The notes beneath the pieces were generated by a model. That model worked only from the letters and a program-made list of their open reading frames with translations, was not told where the DNA came from and searched no databases. Position numbers and translations under genes: made by a program. From contig NZ_CABPSP010000006.1 of assembly GCF_902459765.1 (NCBI RefSeq), positions 186,001 to 250,000 on the forward strand: a stretch of 64,000 nt of DNA. Reading direction: 5' to 3'. Of this stretch, positions 11,301-17,678 are shown in pieces (position 1 is the stretch's first letter; every line of letters starts with the position of its first letter). Source of the stretch: Pandoraea anapnoica. Lineage in GTDB: Bacteria > Pseudomonadota > Gammaproteobacteria > Burkholderiales > Burkholderiaceae.

Positions 11301-14300
11301 CCGCCGTTGCGCCCAGTCCGGCCACGTCACCGGGCGCGGCGATGCTGGCGGCAGGCTCGCTGTCGACATCGCTGCGTCTGGTCGGCGGGGCCGACCTCGC
11401 GTCCGCCGATCAGCGCGCGATGCGGACGACGCGTGCGCTCGCCGGACAGGGCAACGTTACGTTGAGCGACGCGTCGTACAACAACGGTCAGCGCGCTACG
11501 ACGTTCAGTCTCCTACGTACCGGCACCGGCAATCTGGACATTCTCGCCGCTGGCAGCTTCAGTGAAGCTACGCCGTTCGGCGTGTACACGGCGGGGACGA
11601 CGTCTGCTCCGATACTCGCGGCGAACGGCACTGATCCGTACAACCTGCCGAACACGGCTTCGGCGGGCGGGGTGAATGTCTGGTATCCGGAGCACGGCGG
11701 CGACGTGCTGATCTCGGCCCAACAGGACGTGACCGGCAACATCCAGATGAACGACAACTCGTCGCGTTACGTCGACAGCAACATCACGTCGAACTGGTTG
11801 TGGCGGCAAGGCGGGGCGGGTCTGACGACCGATCCGACCGCTTGGGGCATCAACTTCGGCGCGATGGTGAAGGTGAACCCGTACAACGTGACGCCGGGCA
11901 TCGTCGGCTTCCAGGGTATCGGTACGCTTGGCGGCGGCAATCTGACGCTGATCGCCGGGCGCAATGCCGGGGTGATGGCGTCGGACAATGTCCTCAAGTC
12001 GACGGGCCTCGATCTGGCGGTCGCCTCGACCGGCCGTGTGCTGGCCGACGGCACCGTGGTGCAGACGGGCGGAGGCGATCTGACGGTGAAGGTCGGCGGC
12101 ATGCTCAACGGGCGTGCGTCGGTGGTGGCGGCCGATCGTCCCGGCGATTACTTCGGTTCGGTGACTGCGCTACGCGGCGACACGACTATCGATGCAGGCT
12201 CGATCGGGGCGACCGCACCGTACGGCAACGGCGCGTACTGGAAGTCGTACGATCCACGTGCGCAGCCCATCACGACGATCAAGGGCGTGACGGTGACTCG
12301 CGGACCGATGGTCGTGCCCGGCGACGGCGTGGTGAGCGTGAGTGCGCGCGGCGATCTCGTGCTCGGTGGCGTGGGCGACGCAGGCATGACGCTCGGCACG
12401 GACGTGGACGGCTCGTACTACACGAGCGCGACCGGCACGGTGAGCAAGGGCGGCAACACGCGCTTCACGCTCTATCGTCCGGAGACCGGCATTCGTCTGT
12501 TCACGGCGGGAGGCGATGTGGTTCCGCTCGACGGTGGCGTCGGCAGCGACGGTTCTACGTCCACCAACGGCACGTCGTATCTTCCCGGCAGCCTGAGCGT
12601 TGTGGCTGCGAACGGCGACATCCGCTTCAATACGGCGCTCACGCCGAGCGATCCGCGCGGCAACATCGAGTTGATCTCGTCGCCGGTCGGCCAGCTCGAT
12701 ATGCTCGCTGCCGGTTCGATCTACGGGCAGGGGGCGACGGTCGCCATGTCCGGGGCCGATATGTCGAGCCTCGCCACGCCGCGGCATCCGTTCTTCCAGG
12801 CGCTCAAGGTGTCGAATCTGAACAGCGCGTCGGTGGACGCCGCCATTCTGCGCACCAGCAACAACCCGCTCGCCTATGGCGAAGACACCGTTACGTCGCT
12901 GTTGCATGCGCAGGACAGTGTCGCGGCACGCGTCTACGCGGGAATCGATATCGACGATCTGAGTCTGGGCCTGACGATCCCGAAGTTGATTAACGACCCG
13001 GTGGCGGGCTTCATACCGACGCATAGCACTTGGTACATCGCTGCCAAGCCGTTCGAGGTGATGGCCGGGCGCGATATCGTCGGGGTGGGTGCAACGCCGA
13101 ACACGTTCTTGAACCCGACGGGCAGCGATATCAGCCGGATGCAAGCAGGGCGCGACATTCTCTTCCAGTCGGCGAACATCGTCGGCCCGGGGCTGTTGCA
13201 GATGCAGGCGGGACGCAATCTGTATCAGGGCTACTACGGCATGCTAACGAGTGTTGGCGACGTGATTCACCCGTCGAACACGGCAGGGGGCGCGGACATT
13301 TCGGTGCTCGCCGGTGTGGGCGCAAACGGTCCCGACTATGCGAGCTTCGCCAAGCTGTACTTCGATCCGGCGAATCAGTTGTTCACCGGGGCGACGCTGG
13401 CGGGCAGCGGCAAGGTGGCCCATGCGTACGGGGACGAACTGGTGAAGTGGCTGGCCGATCGCTTCGGTTATACAGGCACCGCGAGCGATGCGTTAGCGTA
13501 CTTCCTTGCGTTGCCGTCGCCGCAGCAAGGCGCGTTCGTGCGACAGGTGTATTTCAAGGAGCTACTCGCTGGTGGGCGTGAATACAACGACGTAGGCAGT
13601 CCGCGCTACGGCAGCTATCTGCGCGGACGCGACGCCATTGCGACACTGTTCCCGTCGCTCAATGCACAGGGGCAGCCCATCGACTACACCGGGGCGATCA
13701 CGATGTTCAGCAGTGTGACGGGGATGAACAACGTGGGCGGCGTGAACATTCCGATTACGGCCGACGCCGGGGTGCGGACCAACTTCGGCGGCAGTATCCA
13801 GATGCTGAACCCGGGCGGCCGTACACTGGTCGGCGTCGAAGGCGTGACGCCGGGCGCGACGGCCGGTGTCGTCACACAAGGCGAGGGCGATATCGCGCTT
13901 TACAGCCGTGACAGCATCCTGCTGGGCCTCTCACGCATCATGACGACCTTCGGCGGCAGCATTCAGGCGTGGTCGGCGCAGGGCGACATCAACGCGGGGC
14001 GCGGTTCCAAAACCACAGTGCTTTACACGCCGCCCAAGCGCGTGTACGACAACGTCGGCGATGTGACGCTTTCGCCTGCGGCACCGTCGAACGGTGCCGG
14101 TATCGCAACGCTGGCCCCGCTACCGGAAGTGCCGCCGGGCGACGTCGATCTGGTCGCGCCGCTGGGCACGATCGATGCGGGCGAGGCCGGGGTGCGGGTG
14201 TCGGGCAACGTCAACTTCGCGGCGCTGGCGGTGGTCAATGCCGCCAACGTTCAGGTGCAGGGCAAATCGACGGGCCTGCCGGTGATCGCGGCGGTCAACG

Positions 14301-14599
14301 TGGGTGCACTCACGAACGCGAGCGCTACGGCGTCGCAGGCGGCGAACGCCGCCCAGGACGCGATGGCGCGCGAGCGCGTCTCGCAGCGTCAGAACGCCCC
14401 GTCGATCTTCTCGGTGCGGATGCTGAGCGCCGGTGACGGGAGCGGCCCGTCGGCCGATCAGAAGGGCGGTGCGGCGGGCGGTGCAACGGCCGCGAAGATC
14501 GGCTACGACCCGTCCAGTGCTTTTCAACTGGTGGGAAATGGTGAGTTGACCGAAGCCCAGAAGATGCAGCTCACGCGGGAGGAAAAGGCACATCTGTGA
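2306..14599 (+). CDS. Giant filamentous-haemagglutinin-family exoprotein (TpsA-like, 4097 residues)
   Basis: A single uninterrupted frame of 4097 codons. The N-terminus is long and basic (RKRHRLGRVIRTLHRKP), then a hydrophobic stretch ending SSAAHA, with cleavage predicted near residue 59; such extended signals are typical of two-partner-secretion cargo. The TPS domain spans about residues 140-400 and includes NWETFNVGRNTSVNF (about 190) and LILNRNGVIFGG (about 240), the family NPNGI-like motif. The rest is a long beta-helix-like array rich in G, N, T, S and D. The last roughly 400 residues (TTFGGSIQAWSAQGDINAG, KTTVLYTPP) resemble the DUF3739-type end of large exoproteins. Short (P)GDT-V/I-P-A/Q-GT segments recur near 5440-5850 and 11190-11230. 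It is probably a secreted adhesin or matrix protein. No TpsB transporter is in the window. Confidence 0.92.
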   Translation: MQPNPLLSLAPPASDASANPSDDAPRKRHRLGRVIRTLHRKPLVQAAALTLLASSAAHAQQAFSSAWFAARGAAQATASQTGRLPNGMPVTTLMDPSAQQQQANAQLQRSIANLSSAAQNIAAMQATQANARAAAANTDATIPDGLTEGGLKVDTNSLTKGWINANAPTQSASNSKTNVNVQQTADKAILNWETFNVGRNTSVNFAQQSDWSVLNRVNDPNARPSRIQGQIHGDGTVLILNRNGVIFGGTSQVDTRNLVAAAAKMTDAQFTTNGLYGANGTAPTFTDALGKVEVQAGANIVTRTPTSVTQGGGYVMLVGREVSNAGTIVTPQGQVALAAGDSFVIRKGVGTDANTPSTTRGNEIAPQLVAQSVAGKVVNTGLLMVPEGDITLAGRDVQQLGTAVSTTTVNTRGTIHLLNSASDTLGKVTLGNGALTSVLISDNGATALDSQRSALMQDSVAQDVLRAGASSGLFDNLSKLSDRRDQSRVEIVSGGNVEFQGNSLTLATGGQLAVSAIGRSFVANGAQLDVSGAVGVSLSMDSNNVKVNVQGNEQRDAPGNRDNAALNNANVYIDRRRLVYVPASVGGYANERWYTPGGLLEVGGYLANQAHGIGEWTAQGGMITLGGNEVVTQMGAAINLSGGTYNVQTGYLNQSWLRGADGQLYNVNTAPTNVLYTGVYNGFEVTHPRWGTSATESYASPLIAPTRVLQNGYTVGRDAGRLSISAPTAVLEGEVIANVYTGPVQTQARPGALTDGYALSQFAVARAGSLTLGQYAGPGRTGAFTTDVEIGAFDDITSRMGVADALDASRANTLWLDVSRLNRTGFGELDLVSAGNIAVKRDLTLDNGGRLSLVAPDVDVSGTITVPSGTVTIANMYLRATDTYPIALLKSDGTASLTLEPGAKIDVRGLWVNGSTDSDSLSKTAFLNGGNVTFDSTRDVTISEGSTIDVSSGGAVLANGKTKGGTGGNVTLIAGDSASNVNISAGTLILNGDIVAYGVNGGGKLTVSTPDAIMIGSNAELAGGLLAAGTTSNVAVKLAEPYTVPAGTPLPFSTVDAHTKLIMDVPLPVNISVATGPTQPTAAPWVVPTGTQVLAYKTDGSIGYAYFNPGDTVPQGTRVFTVTGYNNNNGIPAGTVIPSRVFPQGFAIQPYRVVYSAGTVNSVDVTYPTGSVVPAGTKFSRDVAVAPVPMFNAGDSGSNTPLFAAGFGNYDITGGQGVRVDTGVVLAPVMPVYRFGTNSFTARTGADPASAMEVVLPPLFAENAQTGTLAQRAGASIALRSIAKDYQGNKTGGDVSIGRGASVVVDPGQNITLDSFGQITVDGSLTARGGKITLTSEADNVLPSARNFDVGGKNLGMSTWLGPTASLDVSGFGYTAIDASGRTYGKVSDAGSITLNGGPSFVIVRPGAELNADGAAVTVDTATVSGQPSNAVGRTTLASNGGAISLSTTSGLMLDGNAHAFAGGAGALGGDLSLSLVSAQFQDPAGKIPGNVLPPSQFTVTQARGTPVVLAGPADVSSLTFGLAAVSADQIREGGFASATLASTDYLMFRGDVSLALDKSLRLTANAITSGRPMVGTQTPTINTVRLSAPYVSFSATPAVYRDGYRSGAIGNTSANSVPTNATFEVDANLIDIQGPISFGASTAYYDTATNQFVGTPSQGFKTTRFVSQGDIRFLPTTELQAGTSIMSGWDMDFVGAQIYPTTGAMANIIAGSGNPNYDATLTLGRSTADVPDVPMSVFGTLYLAAPNIMQGGVLRAPFGVLIFGQAGAVPGQVPGVKRVELLPGSVTSVSTNGLTMPYGGTFDGVTYNYNGASIAALGAGGFTSGGWGISSGIRLEGESVAVDRGAVLDLSGGGSLTGAGFVTGRGGSVNVLTTPLVNANPTMTLSKAGNRVYAIVPGYASSYAPVSPENGGGDPAIGQRITLGAGVPGLPAGTYTLLPSNYALLPGAFRVEIGGTGQNLPATATAAGNGTYLTSGYTSIANTSGRSQLPSTVLVTSADAVRRYSQFNEQSYSDFLTTQAAQFGNIPPLLPRDGKALDIQFDTPSQVPTTPVFTFDGTARFQAAPGGVAGQAAVERIGEITTGNRTAGYTGVSVSADALSAIEAPRLSINGTAAVTLGQQYMIIGRGNSDLFLRDGVTLSAGEIYLVGANGTNITLGNNVTLTTIGKGPAPFDTATTGLPYTPFANTVLAVSNGDIEFAGPQTSNGTITIGAGSGLFSEGTVVFSTNGASQLDPTARFGARNISLAVGSLNVGDAAQIATAGNPAGMMFNQTMLSTLMQGDPTSGAPALEKLTLGAANAINVFGSRNLDTRGSGVEVVLKTPAIYGYGGSADHATVAADRLTWNGVAGASAPAIAAGGPGTGSGTLSLVAREIDLGQFSSTDTTNVTRTIYGFGNVDLTASERIVSAGRSTLFVYQAPSTQSGAVFGQSGTGGNLTLATPLLSATQKSVTGYVAGGALNVVAPAGTAPSAATSTIAGAEIDLTGDSVRLGSTVLLPSGKLAVDATNDIVLADGSRIDLSGQKSAVQDATVYGFGGTLLLTSAQGNVTQSAGSVMDVSAQNNNAGDIVIDAGNGTVALNGQLRGAANTGYLSGDFGASAGSFADFAGLNASLTTGGFFDARSFVQKHGDLNVGNGVKAHNVNISVDGGSLTVDGTIDASGSASGTIRLSAANGLTLSGTSLLDAHSTKLQVDSYGAPIEAKNRGHIELTTASGTMTLSPGATLDLSTPGGTNYGEVILNAVRTSETSGDIAINASGPLNIRGANSVALNGFWTYNLPAGSGISQGTLDGYDAASTSFINAAAANSFLATRTAGLSALGSAYHLRPGVQIASVGDLSTIGDIDLAKFRYGPNANRDPNSASYGAGEPMALVVRAGGNLTIGGSISDGFRASAGAPAQFSLIDVTTAPYFKKQTNVVGGATFTYWFDENNDLYLANAWTVPNDAFYNWWTINWWGPYVDTQGNSYNPGDTIPAGTTLSASNSYGFGFEAGNMPAFSALTSPAVAPSPATSPGAAMLAAGSLSTSLRLVGGADLASADQRAMRTTRALAGQGNVTLSDASYNNGQRATTFSLLRTGTGNLDILAAGSFSEATPFGVYTAGTTSAPILAANGTDPYNLPNTASAGGVNVWYPEHGGDVLISAQQDVTGNIQMNDNSSRYVDSNITSNWLWRQGGAGLTTDPTAWGINFGAMVKVNPYNVTPGIVGFQGIGTLGGGNLTLIAGRNAGVMASDNVLKSTGLDLAVASTGRVLADGTVVQTGGGDLTVKVGGMLNGRASVVAADRPGDYFGSVTALRGDTTIDAGSIGATAPYGNGAYWKSYDPRAQPITTIKGVTVTRGPMVVPGDGVVSVSARGDLVLGGVGDAGMTLGTDVDGSYYTSATGTVSKGGNTRFTLYRPETGIRLFTAGGDVVPLDGGVGSDGSTSTNGTSYLPGSLSVVAANGDIRFNTALTPSDPRGNIELISSPVGQLDMLAAGSIYGQGATVAMSGADMSSLATPRHPFFQALKVSNLNSASVDAAILRTSNNPLAYGEDTVTSLLHAQDSVAARVYAGIDIDDLSLGLTIPKLINDPVAGFIPTHSTWYIAAKPFEVMAGRDIVGVGATPNTFLNPTGSDISRMQAGRDILFQSANIVGPGLLQMQAGRNLYQGYYGMLTSVGDVIHPSNTAGGADISVLAGVGANGPDYASFAKLYFDPANQLFTGATLAGSGKVAHAYGDELVKWLADRFGYTGTASDALAYFLALPSPQQGAFVRQVYFKELLAGGREYNDVGSPRYGSYLRGRDAIATLFPSLNAQGQPIDYTGAITMFSSVTGMNNVGGVNIPITADAGVRTNFGGSIQMLNPGGRTLVGVEGVTPGATAGVVTQGEGDIALYSRDSILLGLSRIMTTFGGSIQAWSAQGDINAGRGSKTTVLYTPPKRVYDNVGDVTLSPAAPSNGAGIATLAPLPEVPPGDVDLVAPLGTIDAGEAGVRVSGNVNFAALAVVNAANVQVQGKSTGLPVIAAVNVGALTNASATASQAANAAQDAMARERVSQRQNAPSIFSVRMLSAGDGSGPSADQKGGAAGGATAAKIGYDPSSAFQLVGNGELTEAQKMQLTREEKAHL

Positions 14600-14628
14600 C
14601 ACGCGGTTGCCCGTTACAAAAAATAGTC

Positions 14629-14656
14629 TGCGGTTTTGCCCTCCGACATCCGTCAT
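14629..14656 (+). promoter_or_regulatory. Candidate ECF promoter P3, upstream of the second sigma gene
   Basis: TGCGG at 14629-14633, 17 bases, then CGTCAT at 14651-14656. An A-rich run (14618-14623) precedes it, as at P1. It lies 30 bases after the exoprotein stop and about 100-125 bases before the sigma gene start, giving a leader like those at P1 and P2. Confidence 0.65.
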
Positions 14657-14753
14657 ATCAATGAGGCCCGCGATTGCAGCGACGGCCGACGCAAGCGTTC
14701 ATGGGTATCGGGGGGCACACAATGTTCGCGCAGTGGCATGACGGGGAAGTCGA

Positions 14754-15419
14754 GTGCGGCAAGGCACCGGGAGCGGCGACGTGGATCTGACCAATGTCAG
14801 CGTTGAAGCTGCGGTGCGTGCCGCGCAGGCGCAGGAAAGCAGCGCGGGCACGGCCACGCAGGTGTTGAGGGAGTGTCTGGAAGCGAACTACGACCGCTTG
14901 CTGCGCCGTCTGTCGCGCAGCATCGGCTGCCACGATACGGCCAGCGACAGCCTGCACGAGGCGTGGGTGAGGCTCGGCAGCGCCACCTTGCCCGAGGCCG
15001 TGCACAAGGGCGAGACGTATGTGTTTCGGATGGCTTACAACCTCGCCGTCGATCAGATGCGGGGACGCCGGATGTGGGAGTCGCTGGCGGACGAGAACCA
15101 GGTGTTCGACGTGCTGCCCGACCAAGGCCCCGGACCTGAGGCGGTTGCGGGGGCACGCTCAGAGCTGGCGGCGCTCGCACGTGCTCTTGGCGAGATGTCC
15201 GGACACCATCGCCGCGTGCTGGTCGAGTTGCGTATCGACGATCTGACGCGCGAGGAAGTGGCCGCCCGTCACGGTATTTCGCTGCGCAAGGTGGACACGC
15301 TGCTGCGCCAGACGCTCGATTACTGTGCAGAGCAGACTGGCCGCCAGGCCGCAGGCGGAATCACGGAGTCGCGTCGTCCGGCGCGGCTGCCCGACGCGTC
15401 GGAAGCGATCAAGCCCTGA
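14754..15419 (+). CDS. Second ECF sigma factor, FecI-like, without an adjacent FecR
   Basis: About 212-221 residues. Region 2 includes CLEANYDRLLRRLSRSIGC, SLHEAWVRL and YVFRMAYNLAVDQMRGRR. Region 4 includes ALGEMSGHHRRVLVELRID and EEVAARHGISLRKVDTLLRQ. It resembles the sigma at 398 in organisation and is probably a paralogue. Two GTG starts fit: 14754 (GGGGAAG upstream, 4-base spacer) and 14781 (GGGAG at 14769-14773, 7-base spacer); the second has the better spacing. Promoter P3 lies just upstream. No anti-sigma gene follows: the next gene is convergent and unrelated. It may share the FecR at 1116 or be an output amplifier, which is inference. Confidence 0.88.
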   Translation: MRQGTGSGDVDLTNVSVEAAVRAAQAQESSAGTATQVLRECLEANYDRLLRRLSRSIGCHDTASDSLHEAWVRLGSATLPEAVHKGETYVFRMAYNLAVDQMRGRRMWESLADENQVFDVLPDQGPGPEAVAGARSELAALARALGEMSGHHRRVLVELRIDDLTREEVAARHGISLRKVDTLLRQTLDYCAEQTGRQAAGGITESRRPARLPDASEAIKP

Positions 15420-15437
15420 GCGGCGCATGATGGATGT

Positions 15438-15459
15438 CCGGCGCGCGCCGCTGCGCCGG
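15438..15459. terminator. GC-rich hairpin between convergent genes, weak terminator candidate
   Basis: CCGGCGC at 15438-15444 pairs with GCGCCGG at 15453-15459 around an 8-base loop. It sits in the 48-base gap between the convergent sigma and TRIC genes. There is no T tract on either side, so an intrinsic terminator is doubtful. Confidence 0.3.
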
Positions 15460-15467
15460 GTAAGGCG

Positions 15468-16103
15468 TTAATGCAACGGCTCGGACGGCGCTTCGTCCTC
15501 GAACGTGCGAAAGCGCCAACCGAACCACACGGCCAGCATGCGGATGACGAAGCCCGCGACGAAGCCCACGCCCGTCGCGACGCCGTTCGGCACGCCGAAA
15601 TGCAGCATCGCCACGTACATCGCTCCCGCGATGCACGCCACGCTGGCGTACATCTCGCGGCGCAGCACCAGCGGCACCTGTCCGCATAGCAGATCGCGCA
15701 GCATACCGCCGCCAATCCCCGTCAGCACCCCGGCGAGCACCACGATGACCGGGCTCGTGCTCACGGTCATGCCGATATCGCACCCCAGAATCGTGAAGGC
15801 GGCGAGGCCGATGGCGTCGACCGTAATGAACGTCATGCGCAGCCGGTGAATGTGGCGCGCAACGATGGACGCGAGCGTCGCCGCGCCGAGGGTGAGCAGC
15901 AGGTACTCCGGATGCGCGATCCAGACGAGCGGATGGCGGCCGAACAGCACGTCGCGAATGGTGCCGCCGCCGAGCGCCGTCACCATGCCGACAAAGGCTA
16001 GCCCGAAGCGGTCCATGCCGCGCTGCATCCCCATGATGGCCCCTGACATCGCTTCCGTGACGATGGCGATGAGGTACAGGGCGTAGAAGATTTCTGTTTT
16101 CAT
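15468..16103 (-). CDS. TRIC-family (UPF0126, YicG/YadS-like) membrane channel
   Basis: A 211-residue protein with about seven hydrophobic segments in two related halves. Each half carries the family glycine-rich signature: GGGTIRDVLFGRHPLVW in the first and GGGMLRDLLCGQVPLVL in the second. This is the hallmark of the prokaryotic TRIC/UPF0126 fold, described as a trimeric monovalent-cation channel in the inner membrane; some members have been linked to glycine uptake. The start MKTEIFYALYL at 16103 was preferred because AAGGG lies 5 bases upstream; the open frame runs further up but adds a basic, non-membrane stretch. A 21-bp box at 16178-16198, nearly identical to one at 34551, lies about 75 bases upstream. 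Confidence 0.88.
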   Translation of the reverse strand: MKTEIFYALYLIAIVTEAMSGAIMGMQRGMDRFGLAFVGMVTALGGGTIRDVLFGRHPLVWIAHPEYLLLTLGAATLASIVARHIHRLRMTFITVDAIGLAAFTILGCDIGMTVSTSPVIVVLAGVLTGIGGGMLRDLLCGQVPLVLRREMYASVACIAGAMYVAMLHFGVPNGVATGVGFVAGFVIRMLAVWFGWRFRTFEDEAPSEPLH

Positions 16104-16177
16104 GATGTCCCTTGCAATGCCGGGCGAATATATCACTTCACGTGGTTTTTCCCGTGTTTTGCCGCGCCAGCGGGCGT

Positions 16178-16198
16178 GAAACTGTGATTTGTACAAGT
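16178..16198. promoter_or_regulatory. 21-bp dyad box, copy 1 (shared with 34551-34571)
   Basis: The plus strand reads GAAACTGTGATT, then TG, then TACAAGT. Copy 2 at 34551 differs at three of 21 positions. The core is an imperfect inverted repeat, ACTGT-N7-ACARGT. It lies in the 354-base gap between the TRIC gene start and macA, about 75 bases upstream of the TRIC start. The recurrence suggests a protein-binding site. The protein is unknown; the LuxR-HTH response regulator at 33321 is a candidate by proximity to copy 2. Confidence 0.5.
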
Positions 16199-16342
16199 TT
16201 TCAGCGTCTGTCTCGGGTGCGACACTGCCTGCAACGAAACGACCGACGCGGGAATGCCGCCCCACCCGTCATGCAAACCCCTTAAAATCTCATCCTTTTG
16301 TGCTCCGAAGCGTGCCCGACGCGACCGGCACGGCGCTAACGG

Positions 16343-16360
16343 GGAGATCGACCGATCTCC
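16343..16360. promoter_or_regulatory. Perfect 8-bp inverted repeat upstream of macA
   Basis: GGAGATCG, AC, CGATCTCC: a perfect dyad with a 2-base centre, about 100 bases before the macA start. Nothing else in the gap 16104-16457 looks coding. It could be an operator for the pump operon; no adjacent regulator gene supports a specific assignment. Confidence 0.35.
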
Positions 16361-16457
16361 GGCCGGCAGACCGACCGGCCCACCGGCCCGAATGCGCTAC
16401 GAGTGAAGCCCTTTTGACGTGTCCCGGACGTGTCTTTTTGATCGCCAACTTCGTTCC

Positions 16458-17663
16458 ATGATCCAGTTCATTCGCCGTCGGCCCTATCTGATTACCAGCC
16501 TCGTTGTGCTTATCGTTCTCGTGGTGCTCGGTCTGCGCAGTCTCGCGACCCCGAAGGTGCCTCAGTACCTCAGCGCCAGGGTGGAGCGTGCCGACCTCGA
16601 AAACACGGTGCTTGCCACGGGTACGCTGGGTGCCTTCCAGCAGGTGGACGTCGGCGCACAGGTCAGCGGGCAGTTGAAGTCGCTCAAGGTCAAGCTGGGC
16701 GACAAGGTCACGAAGGGGCAATGGCTCGCGCAGATCGATCCGGTGCTGGCGCAGAACAGCCTGCGTCAGGCCGAGGCCGAAGAACAGAACCTTCAGGCGC
16801 AAAAGCGCTCGACGGCGGCGCAACTCAGGCAGGCCGAACTGGCATTTGCCCGTCAGCGTCAGATGCTGCCGGACGACGCAACTTCCCGTCAGGACTTCGA
16901 GTCGGCGCAAGCCAATCTGGACGTGCAGCGCGCCACGCTGAACGGACTCGACGCTCAGATCCGCAAGGCGAGCGTGGCCATCGAATCGGCGAAGGCGAAC
17001 GTGGGCTATACGCGCATCGACGCGCCGATCGACGGGCAGGTCGTCGCCATCGTCACACAGGAAGGCCAGACCGTCATTGCGCAGCAGCAAGCGCCGGTGA
17101 TTCTGAAGCTCGCCGATCTGGACACCATTACCGTGAAGGCTCAGGTCTCGGAAGCCGACGTCATTCGTATCTCCCCGGGACAGACGGCCTACTTCACGAT
17201 TCTGGGCGATCCCGACAAGCGTTACTACGGCAAGCTGCGCGCCATCGAACCGGCCCCCCAGAACTTCCTCGACACGCAAAGTACGCTGGGCGGGGGGGCG
17301 ACGCGCAACAACACGGCGGTGTTCTACAACGCGCTGTTCGAAGTGCCGAACCCCGACCATCGCCTGCGTATTTCGATGACGGCGCAGGTCAACGTGCTGC
17401 TCGGCACCGCCAAGCAGGCGCTGAGCGTGCCGGTGGCGGCGCTGGGCAAGAAGGTCGGCCCGGACCGTTACGAAGTGCGTGTTCTGCCTGCGCAGGGCAA
17501 GGGCGATGGCAAGGCTGTGACGCGTCAGGTCGTCACCGGACTGAACAACAACGTGCGGGTCGAGGTGAAAGAAGGTCTCACGGCCGACGATCGCGTCGTG
17601 ATCGGCGAGGCGGGCGACAGCACGCAAGCCTCAACAGACGCCTCACCCGGTGCGTCCCAATAA
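16458..17663 (+). CDS. macA: MacA-like periplasmic adaptor (membrane fusion protein)
   Basis: A 401-residue adaptor of a tripartite ABC export pump. One N-terminal membrane helix (about residues 9-27) is followed by a biotinyl-lipoyl half (GTLGAFQQVDVGAQVSG), a short alpha-hairpin (about 90-165, rich in Q, A and E), the second lipoyl half (YTRIDAPIDGQVVAI) and beta-barrel/membrane-proximal domains. The start MIQFIRRRPYL at 16458 puts the basic residues directly before the helix; a GTG 13 codons upstream is possible. No strong Shine-Dalgarno sequence is visible. macB begins 15 bases after the stop and an outer-membrane factor follows. The substrate cannot be read from the sequence; macrolides, lipopeptides and siderophores are known for the family. 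Confidence 0.9.
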   Translation: MIQFIRRRPYLITSLVVLIVLVVLGLRSLATPKVPQYLSARVERADLENTVLATGTLGAFQQVDVGAQVSGQLKSLKVKLGDKVTKGQWLAQIDPVLAQNSLRQAEAEEQNLQAQKRSTAAQLRQAELAFARQRQMLPDDATSRQDFESAQANLDVQRATLNGLDAQIRKASVAIESAKANVGYTRIDAPIDGQVVAIVTQEGQTVIAQQQAPVILKLADLDTITVKAQVSEADVIRISPGQTAYFTILGDPDKRYYGKLRAIEPAPQNFLDTQSTLGGGATRNNTAVFYNALFEVPNPDHRLRISMTAQVNVLLGTAKQALSVPVAALGKKVGPDRYEVRVLPAQGKGDGKAVTRQVVTGLNNNVRVEVKEGLTADDRVVIGEAGDSTQASTDASPGASQ

Positions 17664-17678
17664 AGGGAGACGAGTGCG

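Noticed and set aside
15438-15459. Hairpin between convergent genes as a strong terminator
   Set aside because: The stem is only 7 bp and no T run follows on either strand; listed as a weak feature only.
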